This document shows, in pieces, positions 9,510-19,838 of a stretch of DNA of 64,000 bases. The stretch lies in the NCBI GenBank assembly GCA_934525845.1, contig CAKSZS010000006.1:1-64000 (forward strand), written 5' to 3'. Position 1 is the stretch's first letter, and each line of letters begins with the position of its first letter. The notes under the pieces are model-generated. The model had not been told where the DNA came from. It searched no databases and saw nothing but the letters and a program-made list of their open reading frames with translations. Origin of the DNA: an uncultured Faecalibacterium sp. (GTDB lineage Bacteria; Bacillota; Clostridia; Oscillospirales; Ruminococcaceae). Both the position numbers and the translations under genes were made by a program.

Positions 9510-10088
9510 TTATACACCTACATCCTCATAAGAATCAAGGATTTCCTGTGCGATCTCGGTGCGGTCACGGCGGGTATCCATGGCCTGCTTTTCAATGCGG
9601 CGGTGCGCTTCGGCTTCGGTCAGGTGTTCATGCTCCACCAGACAGCACTTGGCCCGGCTGACCAGCCGGATCTGTGCGATCTTTTCCTGCATCCGGGCGT
9701 TTTCCTGCCGCATCCGCTGCAGGCGGTGGTTGCTGGCGGCGGCCATATGCATCACCTGCAGGAAAAGGGAATTGGGAAATGGTTTGCTCAGCAGCAGGAT
9801 GCCCTGATCGCTCAGGGAGGGCATCAGTTGCTCGGCCTGCGCGGCTTTTGCCAGAAAGACCACGCCGGCATCGGTTTTTTCTACGGCGTCAATGCACAGC
9901 TCGTGCCCGAACTCATCGGGCAGCGGCGCGTTGACCACGATCAGCTCGAAATCGGACTCCAGCATCCGCCGCCGGGCTTCCGCCGCGCTAGGAATGATCA
10001 CCGGCCGCGGGTAGCCCATTTCGGCCAGCCGGGCGGCAATGTATTCGTTGGAGCTGACGCCGGCGCTTACGATCAATGCACGTCCCAT
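9510..10088 (-). CDS. ANTAR-domain antiterminator (response-regulator-like)
   Basis: A 192-residue protein. Residues 1-120 form a receiver-like fold (GRALIVSAGVSSNEYIAARL start; SKPFPNSLF near its end) that lacks an obvious phospho-acceptor DD pair. Then comes a coiled coil (about 120-140) and the ANTAR RNA-binding helical bundle with CCLVEHEHLTEAEAHRRIEK. ANTAR proteins bind paired hairpins in nascent RNA and prevent termination. The start follows AAAGGAGAG. It lies 29 bases after glnA and is probably cotranscribed, the same order as the clostridial glnA-glnR antiterminator pair. Terminator-like hairpins precede glnA and glnN. Confidence 0.85.
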   Translation of the reverse strand: MGRALIVSAGVSSNEYIAARLAEMGYPRPVIIPSAAEARRRMLESDFELIVVNAPLPDEFGHELCIDAVEKTDAGVVFLAKAAQAEQLMPSLSDQGILLLSKPFPNSLFLQVMHMAAASNHRLQRMRQENARMQEKIAQIRLVSRAKCCLVEHEHLTEAEAHRRIEKQAMDTRRDRTEIAQEILDSYEDVGV

Positions 10089-10117
10089 TCTCTTCGCTCT
10101 CCTTTCTCCTCGCGGGG

Positions 10118-11437
10118 TCAGATGGCGTTGAAGTAATGGATGCGCTCGTATTCGGCGGGATCGGCAGCGCTTTTCAGAGCTTCACAGCGCTTCAGTTCCT
10201 CGGTGAAGTAGCGGCGGGACAACTCCTCGGGCAGGACCCGGTGCAGGAATTCGCTCTCCTCCGCCACAGCCACGGCTTCTTCCAGCGTGGAAGGCAGCAC
10301 TTCCAGTCCCAGCCCCTCGGCCTCGCCGGGCTGGAACAGGTTGCGGTTGACCGGAGCGGGCAGCACCATGCGGTTCTCGATGCCGTCCAGACCGGCGGCC
10401 AGCACCAGGCCGATGGCCAGATAGGGGTTGCAGGCGGGATCCGGACTGCGCAGTTCCATGCGGCAGTTGTCGCCCTTTACCTGCGGGATGCGCACCAGCT
10501 GGCTGCGGTTCTGGCGGCTCCAGCTCACATAGCGGGGGGCTTCGTCACAGCCAAAGCGCTGGTAGCTGTTGGGCAGGGGATTGGTGAAGACGGTCAGCTC
10601 CCGGCTGTGGGCCAGCACGCCTGCCATAAAGCTGCCGGCGATGCTGGCCGGGGCAATGTCGCCCTCGAACAGATTGCGGCCATCCATGTACAGGGACAGA
10701 TTGATGTGCAGGCCGCTGCCCGCCTGATCCGGCAGGGGCTTGGGCAGGAAGCTGGCGTGCAGGCCGCTGCGGGTGGCAATGGCCCGCACGATCTGCTTGA
10801 ACATCATCACGTTGTCGGCGGTCTTGAGGGGGCCGGCGTGGTGGCAGTCGATCTCGTTCTGACCGCTGCCGCTCTCGTGATGGCTGTGCTGGGGGGCCAT
10901 GCCCATCTGCTCCATGGTCAGGCAGATGTCCCGGCGGATGTTCTCCCCGGCATCCAGCGGCGCTACGTCAAAGTAGCCGCCGAAATCGATGGGAATGCGG
11001 GTAGGACGGCCCCGGTCATCGTTTTCAAACAGGTAGAACTCGCACTCGGCACCTACGTTGCAGGTGAGGCCCAGTTTTTTGAACTGGCGGTTCATACTGC
11101 GCAGGAAGCCGCGGCAGTTGCCGCCGAAGGATGCACCATCCGGCTTTTCCACATCGCAGAAAAACTGCATGACCCGTCCTTCGGTGGGGCGCCAGGGCAG
11201 GATGGTCACGGTGGACAGGTCGGGGCGCAATACAAGGTCGCTTTCCTCCACCTTCATGAAACCGGCAATGGAGCTGCCGTCGAAGCACACGCCGTCCTCC
11301 AGGGCCTTGGGCAGGTCGCTGGCCAGCACGGCGATGTTCTTCTGGGTGCCAAAGATATCGCAGAAGGCAAAGCGCACGAATTTGACGTTGTTGTCCTCCA
11401 CGAAGTCCAGCACATCCTGTTGGGTCGAATAACGCAT
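10118..11437 (-). CDS. glnA: Glutamine synthetase, type I
   Basis: A 439-residue ammonia-assimilating enzyme (glutamate + NH3 + ATP to glutamine). It has the N-terminal CFDGSSIAGF loop, the catalytic motif HHESGSGQNEID, the metal/nucleotide segment AGSGLHINLSL and NPYLAIGLVLAAG. The length matches the short GSI-alpha form; no adenylylation-site motif is obvious. AAAGGGGAT precedes the ATG. It is followed 29 bases later by the ANTAR gene and preceded by a leader hairpin (11466-11495) and by glnN. Confidence 0.96.
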   Translation of the reverse strand: MRYSTQQDVLDFVEDNNVKFVRFAFCDIFGTQKNIAVLASDLPKALEDGVCFDGSSIAGFMKVEESDLVLRPDLSTVTILPWRPTEGRVMQFFCDVEKPDGASFGGNCRGFLRSMNRQFKKLGLTCNVGAECEFYLFENDDRGRPTRIPIDFGGYFDVAPLDAGENIRRDICLTMEQMGMAPQHSHHESGSGQNEIDCHHAGPLKTADNVMMFKQIVRAIATRSGLHASFLPKPLPDQAGSGLHINLSLYMDGRNLFEGDIAPASIAGSFMAGVLAHSRELTVFTNPLPNSYQRFGCDEAPRYVSWSRQNRSQLVRIPQVKGDNCRMELRSPDPACNPYLAIGLVLAAGLDGIENRMVLPAPVNRNLFQPGEAEGLGLEVLPSTLEEAVAVAEESEFLHRVLPEELSRRYFTEELKRCEALKSAADPAEYERIHYFNAI

Positions 11438-11465
11438 AAAGATCCCCTTTCAAATAAAACGCCCA

Positions 11466-11495
11466 AAGGCCTGCCCCCTTGCGGAAGCAGGTCTT
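11466..11495 (-). promoter_or_regulatory. Leader hairpin upstream of glnA (possible attenuator)
   Basis: On the minus strand AAGACCTGC pairs with GCAGGCCTT (one A-C mismatch) and is followed by the T-rich GCGTTTTATTTG, 28 bases before the glnA start. It resembles a terminator inside a leader and is a candidate target of the downstream ANTAR protein. Alternatively it may simply end the glnN transcript. I do not see a clean pair of ANTAR hexaloops. Confidence 0.45.
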
Positions 11496-11578
11496 CAGGC
11501 TGGTGTAAGAAATAGGAAAAGGAGAATGTCAGATTCAAGTTCCGCAGCCTACGGATGATGCTGTTTTACGCGATGCGA

Positions 11579-13666
<2,088 letters not shown>

Positions 13667-13719
13667 AAATCCTACTCCTTACTTGATCTTACTTTTTGGT
13701 TCTTTCCCTTCCGTCTGCT

Positions 13720-13809
13720 GTTCCGGACTGCCGCAAAGCCGTATCCGGAACACGAAAGCTTCTTAACAAAAACGGCGCTGCGAGTCAGGAGGTGACCCAC
13801 AGCGCCGTT
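13720..13809 (-). promoter_or_regulatory. Structured glnN leader with early terminator
   Basis: Just after the predicted transcription start, AACGGCGCTG (13809-13800, minus) pairs with CAGCGCCGTT (13780-13771) and is followed by TTTTTG, a textbook terminator inside the leader. A second hairpin (13751-13720) pairs GTTCCGGA with TCCGGAAC. The layout suggests conditional antitermination. Confidence 0.65.
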
Positions 13810-13824
13810 GCTGTCTATGGTTTG

Positions 13825-13853
13825 ATTATAGTCCGTGCGGGGCAAAAAGGCAA
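13825..13853 (-). promoter_or_regulatory. Promoter of glnN
   Basis: On the minus strand, TTGCCT and a perfect TATAAT are spaced by 17 bases. Confidence 0.75.
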
Positions 13854-14341
13854 TTGACAAATCTGACGATTCTGCACAAACGCTCTCTGCGAATTTTGGC
13901 ACAACTGAGCTTGGTATGACTTTTGAACCTTTAAACCGGAACAGAACGATTTGGAATTGCCTCCGCTTGCGCTCTGGCAATAGCAGCGGAAATAATATTT
14001 TTAAATTTGCAGTTCCGGCAGGCCTGCGGGCCCGCCGGAACTGTTTTTTCACGGGAGGAGTCGTTACGGACAATTGCATTTGCAAAACCTAGGCTTATCC
14101 GTTGCGTGACAGCCGCAGATGCTACTACCCGCTACGACCCCTTTTGTGAAAATGCGTTTGGAGCGTCCCGCGTTTGCGCAGCAATGAAAGCCCCAGTGGG
14201 GCTTTTAAGTGGCAGAGCGGTCTGTGTCAACAGATGGAGGGGCCTTGCCCCGACAAGCTCCGCAGGCCGCGACAAACGCCAATATAAAAATAATATTTCC
14301 TTTAAATATGCCCAGAGCGAAGCGGAGGGCATTCTAAATGG
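13854..14341. other. Non-coding gap between glnN and the methyltransferase
   Basis: No credible gene is seen here. It holds a plus-strand terminator (14010-14049), a short hairpin AAAGCCCC/GGGGCTTT near 14187-14206, two similar AT-rich stretches containing AATAATATTT (near 13991 and 14289), and a GAGCGAAGCGGAGGGC hairpin next to the methyltransferase stop. Confidence 0.5.
14010..14049 (+). terminator. Orphan plus-strand terminator
   Basis: A perfect stem CAGTTCCGGC / GCCGGAACTG is followed by six T. No plus-strand gene precedes it, so it could end a small unannotated RNA or be a relic. Confidence 0.6.
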
Positions 14342-15568
14342 TCAGATCACCTGGAACAAAAAGAACTTGAGGTAGTTGGTCTCCGGCACGCCCCACAGGA
14401 TGGGATGATCCGGGGCCTGCTGCTTCACTTCGATCTGCCGCAGCTGGCGATGAGCGTCCCTGGCGGCGGAGCGCAGCATCTTGATGAACAGCTCCTCGGT
14501 GGCAAAGTGGGAGCAGCTGGCGGTGGCCAGATAGCCGCCCCGGGGCAGCAGCTTCATGGCCCGGTAGTTGATCTCCTTGTAGCCGCGCATGGCGTTCTCC
14601 ACCGTGCGGCGTGCCTTGGTAAAGGCGGGCGGGTCCAGGATGATAAAGTCATAGGGGTGGCCCTCTTTTTCCAGCCGGGGCAGCAGCGCGAAGGTGTCCT
14701 CGCACAAAAAGTCCATGTTGTCAAGGCCGTTGCGCGCAGCATTGCGCTGGGCCATGGCAATGGCGTCGGCGCTGATGTCGGCAGCGGTGACCCGGGCGGC
14801 CCCGCCCTTGGCGGCGTTCAGCGCAAAGCTGCCGGTGTGGGTGAAGCAGTCCAGTACGGTATGCCCGGCGGCGATGCGGGCCACGGCCCGGCGGTTGTAC
14901 TTCTGGTCCAGGAAAAAGCCGGTCTTCTGGCCGTTCTCAAAATCGACGTGATAATAGACGCCGTTCTCGCAGATCTCGGTCTGGGTGCTGTCCGGGTGGA
15001 TCTCGCCGGGCAGGTCGAACCAGCCCTTGTTCTGTTCCAAGCCTTCCTTGGCACGCAGGGCTTCGTCGTTGCGCTCATAGATGCCGTCGATGGTCTGGCC
15101 GTTGGCACGCAGGACGTCCGCCAGAATGGGGAAGAGCACAGGCTTGAGCTTTTCCATGCCCACACTCAGGGTCTGGGTGACCAGGATGTTGCGGAACCGG
15201 TCTACGGTCAGGCCGGGGAGCTGGTCGGCTTCGCCGAAAATGACCCGGCAGGCGGACAAATCGTCCGGTTCCAGCACGGTCTTGCGGTAGGCCCAGGCGT
15301 ATTCCACCCGGCGGCGCCAGAAGGCCGCATCAAAGGTATCGTTGGCGTTGCGGGAGATCAGGCGTACCCGGATCTTGCTTTTGTGGGAGATGAAACCGGT
15401 GCCCAGGTAGGCCCCCTTGGGGCTTACCACGTCAGCCAGGGTGCCGTTTTCCGGCTCAGTCTCCGGAAACTGCAGGATGTCGTTTTCGTACACCCAGGGG
15501 TGACCGGCCACCAGATTGGCTTCGGCGTGCTTGTTGACCATATAAATCGGATAAGTGCGTTCTTTCAT
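14342..15568 (-). CDS. RlmI-type class I rRNA methyltransferase
   Basis: A 408-residue protein with an N-terminal PUA-like domain (GHPWVYENDI, residues 22-31), a small EEHEE region, and a SAM-dependent Rossmann methyltransferase domain (VLDCFTHTGSFAL; catalytic-type FIILDPPAFTKAR). This order matches RlmI/YwbD 23S rRNA cytosine-C5 methyltransferases; the exact target base is inferred from the family. It has no partner gene and sits between the non-coding gap and repeat copy B. Confidence 0.9.
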   Translation of the reverse strand: MKERTYPIYMVNKHAEANLVAGHPWVYENDILQFPETEPENGTLADVVSPKGAYLGTGFISHKSKIRVRLISRNANDTFDAAFWRRRVEYAWAYRKTVLEPDDLSACRVIFGEADQLPGLTVDRFRNILVTQTLSVGMEKLKPVLFPILADVLRANGQTIDGIYERNDEALRAKEGLEQNKGWFDLPGEIHPDSTQTEICENGVYYHVDFENGQKTGFFLDQKYNRRAVARIAAGHTVLDCFTHTGSFALNAAKGGAARVTAADISADAIAMAQRNAARNGLDNMDFLCEDTFALLPRLEKEGHPYDFIILDPPAFTKARRTVENAMRGYKEINYRAMKLLPRGGYLATASCSHFATEELFIKMLRSAARDAHRQLRQIEVKQQAPDHPILWGVPETNYLKFFLFQVI

Positions 15569-15613
15569 GTGGTTCTCCTGGATTGGTTGATTCTTGCATT
15601 AGAGCGGCGTTTG

Positions 15614-15826
15614 AACCCTCTCAGTCTCGCTTCGCTCGCCAGCTGTTCCCCTTCTGGCACTTCGTGCCACCTCCCCCGGCTGGGGGAGTCTTTCCCTCAG
15701 GGGGGAGCTTTTTTCTGCTGACCGAAAGGTCGTCCTCCCAACGATGGGAATACGTTTCCGTCAGATGCATAAAAGCTCGCCCTTCGGGAGAGCTGGCAAA
15801 GCCGTCAGGCTTTGACTGAGAGGGTT
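15614..15826. repeat. Palindromic intergenic repeat, copy B
   Basis: The ends AACCCTCTCAGTC and GACTGAGAGGGTT are perfect inversions of each other. The interior contains CTCGCTTCGCTCG, CTCCCCCGGCTGGGGGAG and CCTTCGGGAGAGCTGGC hairpin modules. It lies between the divergent methyltransferase and CYTH genes; short reading frames inside are not genes. Confidence 0.9.
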
Positions 15827-15912
15827 CTTCCAAATCTACCCTTTATAATAGCATAAAATCATGTTATTATAAATAAGAAATCCCAAAATTCCGCACGAAA
15901 GAAGGAAACACC

Positions 15913-16401
15913 ATGGAGATCGAACGCAAATGGATGGTAACCGGCTGGCCGGAGGGCCTGCCGCAGACCGAGGAATTCGCCATGCGGCAGGGCTATATCA
16001 GTGTGCGGCCCACTGTGCGCATCCGGGAGGAGGCCCGGACCGGCGGCAAGACCGACTATGTGCTCTGCTTCAAGTCCGCCGGGGGCCTGGCCCGGGAAGA
16101 GATCGAGCGCAGCATCGACAAGGAGCTGTTTGACGAGCTGGAGACGAAGATCATCGGCAAGCCCCTGATCCCGAAGACCCGCCGCAGTTATGCACTGCCG
16201 GACGGCAATGTGCTGGAAGTGAACCATGTGGACGTGGGCCGGCCCACCGAGTTCTGGTATGCCGAGGTGGAGTACTCCACCGTGGAAGCCGCCCGCGCCT
16301 GGCAGCCCGCCGCCTGCGGTCTGGCGGACTACCTCCATGACGAGGTGACCGACCAGCCCGGCCAGAGCATGGGGGCTTATTGGGAGCAGACGAGAGGATG
16401 A
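15913..16401 (+). CDS. CYTH-domain protein
   Basis: A 162-residue soluble protein beginning with the family signature EIERKW. It has the alternating charged strands (RIREEA, YVLCFKSA, EIERSI, EVEYS) that line the CYTH tunnel. These enzymes hydrolyse triphosphates (tripolyphosphate, thiamine triphosphate) or, rarely, make cAMP; the substrate is not deducible. Its TGA overlaps the ATG of the rhomboid gene (ATGA), indicating translational coupling. Confidence 0.88.
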   Translation: MEIERKWMVTGWPEGLPQTEEFAMRQGYISVRPTVRIREEARTGGKTDYVLCFKSAGGLAREEIERSIDKELFDELETKIIGKPLIPKTRRSYALPDGNVLEVNHVDVGRPTEFWYAEVEYSTVEAARAWQPAACGLADYLHDEVTDQPGQSMGAYWEQTRG

Positions 16402-17066
16402 AAAAGACCAGATTCAAATGGGAGCTGCAATACAATTCGCCGGTGATCCTCACCTTTTTTCTGCTCTCTCTGCTGGTGCTGCTGCTGGATGACCTGACCG
16501 GCGGCTGGACCACCATGCACCTGTTCTGCGTGTATCGCTCTTCCATGAAGGACCCGCTGTTCTACATCCGGCTGTTCGGCCATGTGCTGGGGCACGCAAA
16601 CTGGGATCATTTCCTGAACAATATGCTGCTTCTGCTGGTTATCGGCCCGCCGATGGAGGAAAAGTACGGCAGCATCCCGCTGCTGAAAGCCATTGTGTTC
16701 ACTGCGCTGGTCACCGGAGCGCTGCAGTGCGTGCTTTTTCCGCGCACCGGCCTTCTGGGGGCTTCCGGCATTGTGTTCATGCTCATCATGTTGTCCTCGC
16801 TGGCGGGCTTCTCCGGCGGCATCCCCGTGACCATGCTGCTGGTGGCGGCACTGTATTTCGGCCAGCAGGTGTACGAGATCCTGTTTGTGCATGACAATGT
16901 GGCCAACTTCATGCACATCGTGGGTGGTTTGTGCGGCACCGGATTCGGCTACTACAGCGCCCTGCCGCACCGCCGCTGGGAGCGGATGACCCAGCGCTTC
17001 CAGACCTCCAGAACCTCCAAAGCGGTCAAGCCATCCCGCTACTCCCGCAGCCGGCGGCTGAAATGA
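16398..17066 (+). CDS. Rhomboid-family intramembrane serine protease
   Basis: A 222-residue protein with about six membrane helices. Rhomboid motifs are all present: HANWDHFLNN (helix 2 His/Asn), the catalytic serine in GASGIV, and the catalytic histidine in FMHIVGGL. It cleaves membrane proteins within the bilayer. A basic tail (SRYSRSRRLK) is probably cytoplasmic. I chose the ATG at 16398 that overlaps the CYTH stop; another in-frame ATG at 16380 would add six residues. The pairing with CYTH has no known rationale. Confidence 0.9.
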   Translation: MKKTRFKWELQYNSPVILTFFLLSLLVLLLDDLTGGWTTMHLFCVYRSSMKDPLFYIRLFGHVLGHANWDHFLNNMLLLLVIGPPMEEKYGSIPLLKAIVFTALVTGALQCVLFPRTGLLGASGIVFMLIMLSSLAGFSGGIPVTMLLVAALYFGQQVYEILFVHDNVANFMHIVGGLCGTGFGYYSALPHRRWERMTQRFQTSRTSKAVKPSRYSRSRRLK

Positions 17067-17133
17067 CCGGCGCTTGCATTGGGCGGAGAAGTGTGCTACC
17101 CTGTTTGAGAACACAGACAAAGGAGAATGCATC

Positions 17134-17475
17134 ATGAAAATTGCAGTCAACTACGAAAACGGCGAGATCTTCCAGCACTTCGGCCAGACCAAGACCTTCA
17201 AGGTGTACACCGTGGAGAACGGCACCATCACCGGCACCGAGCTGGTGCCCGGCGCACCGGAAGGCCACCACGCCCTGGGCCATCAGCTGGCGGCGATGCA
17301 GGTGGATGTGGTCATCTGCGGCCGTCTGGGCATCCCGATGCTGAACCTGCTGCAGGGCGCAGGCATCAAGGTTTGCGGCAACGTCACCGGCAGTGCGGAC
17401 GAGGCGGTGCAGAAGTATCTGAATGGCACGCTGGTGTCCAGCACCGACGCCCATGCCTGCGGCTGCGGCCACTGA
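17134..17475 (+). CDS. NifX/NifB-type iron-molybdenum-cofactor-like protein
   Basis: A 113-residue protein of the dinitrogenase FeMo-cofactor biosynthesis superfamily: MKIAVNYENGEIFQHFGQT at the start and VVICGRLGIPMLNLLQGAGI in the core. A cysteine/histidine-rich tail (HACGCGH) probably binds metal or an iron-sulfur unit. No nif genes are nearby, so it is one of the many small family members of unknown role in anaerobes. AAAGGAGAATGC precedes the ATG at 17134. Confidence 0.85.
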   Translation: MKIAVNYENGEIFQHFGQTKTFKVYTVENGTITGTELVPGAPEGHHALGHQLAAMQVDVVICGRLGIPMLNLLQGAGIKVCGNVTGSADEAVQKYLNGTLVSSTDAHACGCGH

Positions 17476-17491
17476 GCCGCTGCGTGAGAAC

Positions 17492-17529
17492 AAAAAGGAA
17501 GCTGTTGCGGCGCAACGGCTTCCTTTTTT
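17492..17529. terminator. Bidirectional terminator, NifX-like / tenA
   Basis: The stem AAGGAAGCTGTTGCG pairs with CGCAACGGCTTCCTT and is flanked by A and T runs between convergent genes. Confidence 0.88.
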
Positions 17530-17544
17530 GCTTGTACAGATGAG

Positions 17545-18213
17545 TTATACGTCCGCGCGGGGCTGGGCGGACATTTCCCAGAAGTGCAGTTCATGCTCCG
17601 AACACTGCTTGAAGATGGCCTTGCAGTGTGCCGCGCGTTCCGGGGTCAGGTCCGCGCAGACCGTTTCGGTGTAAGCGGCCCAGGCCTTGCAGGCGTCCTC
17701 ATAGCGCTGGTCGGCGTAGTCCCGCACCAGCGGCCAATAGGGAGTCTCTTTGACCTGCGGGGAGCGGGCCACGAGCTTCTGGAAGATCCAAGCGTAGCTC
17801 AGCATACAGGGCAGGCAGGCCGCCATGCACTCGGCCTCGCCCGCGCCGTTTTTGGCGGCGTCGATCATGCAGTCGGCGTAGGCGCGGTTCTGCGGGCGCA
17901 GGGGCAGGGTCTGAATCTGCGCGTCGGTCAGGCCGTAGCGCTTGAGGTAGTACAGGCGGGTGGCACCCTCGCCTTCGTTCACGAAGGACAGCAGGGAATA
18001 GTAGTTGCGCACCGTGTCCATGGTTTCGGCCTTGGTCATGCCCCAGGCGAACACCTTGGCGTACTCCCGCAGATACAGGCTGTCTTCCACGATGTAGCCC
18101 TTGAAGCAGGCTTCGTCCAGGGTGCCGTTTTCCAGTTTGGTGAGGAATTCCGAGTTCAGGCAGGCTTCCCAGATGGGCAGGCTCTCCTGGACCAGTTCGT
18201 TGACAAAGCTCAT
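17545..18213 (-). CDS. tenA: TenA-family aminopyrimidine aminohydrolase
   Basis: A 222-residue all-helical protein of the TenA/thiaminase II family, which salvages the pyrimidine moiety of degraded thiamine. It has the conserved YIVEDSLYLREYAKVFAWG and LPCMLSYAWIFQ segments. A catalytic-type cysteine lies in CMAACLPC, in place of the Bacillus position. GGAGGGAACGC precedes the ATG, which overlaps the thiT stop (ATGA). It is the last gene of the riboswitch-controlled thiD-thiT-tenA unit. Confidence 0.9.
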   Translation of the reverse strand: MSFVNELVQESLPIWEACLNSEFLTKLENGTLDEACFKGYIVEDSLYLREYAKVFAWGMTKAETMDTVRNYYSLLSFVNEGEGATRLYYLKRYGLTDAQIQTLPLRPQNRAYADCMIDAAKNGAGEAECMAACLPCMLSYAWIFQKLVARSPQVKETPYWPLVRDYADQRYEDACKAWAAYTETVCADLTPERAAHCKAIFKQCSEHELHFWEMSAQPRADV

Positions 18214-18821
18214 TTGCGTTCCCTCCGTGTTCCAACGATGCGGCGCAGTTGCTGCACGGGCAGCACGGACACCAGAAGCAGGGTCAGCAGACCCTCGGTG
18301 CCGTGGCCGGACAGGTTGGCCAGAATGCTGTAGGCCCAGGGGCCGTAGCCCTCCCAGGCGTACTGCCCGAAGAAAGCCGCGCCCGCCATGATGTGGCTCA
18401 GGACACTGAGCGCAATGGCAAAGGCGGTACCGGCAATGATCTTCCACCGGCGGTCGGTGCCGAAGATGCTGGCATAGCCCAGGGCTGAGAAGCAGATCAG
18501 GTGTTCCGAGAAAGGCTGTGCCCAGTGCACGGGCTGCCAGCCCGGCAGCAGGAACAGGGCCAGAATGCCGGTGACCCAGCCGGAAATGAAGGCCACCCGC
18601 TTGTCGTAGACCAGCGAGAGCAGCAGAATGGGCAGCATGGCACCCAGGCTGATGTGTCCGCCGGTGGGCAGGGTGATGAGAATGCAGCGCAGCACCAGGG
18701 TGGCGGCGCACATCAGACCGGCCAGGCAGATGTCCCGGGCGGTCAGGCGCAGGCCGCGGCACTGCCACAGCGTAACGGCCAGCACGGCAATGGAGAAAAC
18801 GCCGACGATGAAGTTAGTCAC
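18210..18821 (-). CDS. thiT: Thiamine ECF transporter S component
   Basis: A 203-residue membrane protein with six hydrophobic segments, resembling the ThiT (YuaJ) substrate-capture subunit of energy-coupling-factor transporters. Conserved features include LPTGGHISLGAMLPI, WVTGILALF and a tryptophan-rich loop. It would bind thiamine outside and use the shared EcfAAT module encoded elsewhere. It overlaps both neighbours by a few bases and lies under the TPP riboswitch, which supports the vitamin assignment. Confidence 0.88.
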   Translation of the reverse strand: MTNFIVGVFSIAVLAVTLWQCRGLRLTARDICLAGLMCAATLVLRCILITLPTGGHISLGAMLPILLLSLVYDKRVAFISGWVTGILALFLLPGWQPVHWAQPFSEHLICFSALGYASIFGTDRRWKIIAGTAFAIALSVLSHIMAGAAFFGQYAWEGYGPWAYSILANLSGHGTEGLLTLLLVSVLPVQQLRRIVGTRRERK

Positions 18822-19614
18822 AGACGAATTCTCCCTTCAGTGCAAACATATGGTCCATGGGACCGGAGCCGTGGCCCAGGTCCAGCATGGCCGACAGGCA
18901 GCCGGAAATATAAGCCTTGGCACGCTCCACCGAGGTGTCCAGGTCATAGCCCTTGGCCAGATTGGATGCAATGGCGCTGGACAGGGTGCAGCCGGTGCCG
19001 TGGGTGTTGGGGTTGTTGATGCGCTTGCCGTGGAACCACTTGCCCGCACCGTTGCGCCACAGCAGGTCGTCCGCGTCGTTGATCTGGTGGCCGCCCTTGC
19101 ACAGCACGGCACAGCCGTACTTCTCGCTGATGAGCTTGGCGGCGGCTTCCATCCCGGCGGCGTCGGTGATGGTCAGGCCGGACAGGATCTCTGCTTCCGG
19201 GATGTTCGGGGTGAGCACCTCGGCCATGGGCAGCAGCTTTTCGGTCAGGGCCTGCACGGCGTCGTCCCGCAGAAGCTTGGAGCCGGAGGTGGCCACCATC
19301 ACAGGGTCCACCACGATGTGCGCGGCCTGGTAAGCGTGCAGCTTTTCGGCGATGATGCCGATCAGCTCTGCCGAGGATACCATGCCGATCTTGACCGCAT
19401 CCGGGCGGATGTCAGTGAAGATCGCGTCGATTTGCTCGCCCAGGAACTTCGGCGTGGTCTCAAAGATGTCGGTGACGCCGGTGGTGTTCTGAGCGGTCAG
19501 GGCCGTGATGGCGCTCATGGCAAAGACGCCGTTGGCGGTCATGGTCTTGATGTCGGCCTGGATGCCGGCACCGCCGCTGGAATCACTGCCTGCAATGGTC
19601 AATGCAGTTTTCAT
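18814..19614 (-). CDS. thiD: Hydroxymethylpyrimidine(-phosphate) kinase
   Basis: A 266-residue ribokinase-fold enzyme that phosphorylates HMP and HMP-P in thiamine synthesis. It starts LTIAGSDSSGGAGIQADIKT and carries the catalytic anion hole NPNTHGTGCTLSSAIA. The start at 19614 follows AAGGGAG; the longer upstream reading would run into the riboswitch terminator. It is the first gene behind the TPP riboswitch. No thiE, thiM or thiC is seen here, so the unit looks like pyrimidine salvage. Confidence 0.94.
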   Translation of the reverse strand: MKTALTIAGSDSSGGAGIQADIKTMTANGVFAMSAITALTAQNTTGVTDIFETTPKFLGEQIDAIFTDIRPDAVKIGMVSSAELIGIIAEKLHAYQAAHIVVDPVMVATSGSKLLRDDAVQALTEKLLPMAEVLTPNIPEAEILSGLTITDAAGMEAAAKLISEKYGCAVLCKGGHQINDADDLLWRNGAGKWFHGKRINNPNTHGTGCTLSSAIASNLAKGYDLDTSVERAKAYISGCLSAMLDLGHGSGPMDHMFALKGEFVCD

Positions 19615-19631
19615 AACACAAAACTCCCTTG

Positions 19632-19676
19632 CAAAAAAAGAATGCGGATATGCCCGCAAAGACATATCCGCATTCT
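19632..19676 (-). terminator. Expression-platform terminator of the TPP riboswitch
   Basis: AGAATGCGGATATG pairs with CATATCCGCATTCT and is followed on the minus strand by CTTTTTTT, directly upstream of thiD. Confidence 0.9.
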
Positions 19677-19705
19677 GGATCGATATCCGAAAAAGCAGCG
19701 ATGGT

Positions 19706-19792
19706 ATCTCCCTACGTTGGCATTATCCAAATCAGGTCACAGGTCAGGGCGACACAGCCCACTCTCAGCCCGCTTTGCGCAAGCTCCCTTTT
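19706..19792 (-). promoter_or_regulatory. TPP riboswitch (THI element)
   Basis: On the minus strand the conserved core elements appear in order: GGGAGC, GCGGGCTGAGAG, GACCTGTGACCTGATTTGG, ATAATGCC, and CGTAGGGA. The terminator follows immediately. Binding of thiamine pyrophosphate should stop transcription before thiD. Confidence 0.96.
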
Positions 19793-19838
19793 TCCACGGA
19801 ACAGCATACCACAGTCCGACCGGTTTTGCAAGTCCCGG

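Noticed and set aside
10076..11515. Open frame of 479 codons on the plus strand
   Set aside because: Antisense shadow of glnA.
15583..15833. Short frames on both strands inside repeat copy B
   Set aside because: They are translations of the palindromic element, have no ribosome-binding site, and change with each repeat copy.
17134..17475. Evidence of nitrogen fixation
   Set aside because: The NifX-like fold alone is widespread in anaerobes without nitrogenase, and no other nif gene is present.
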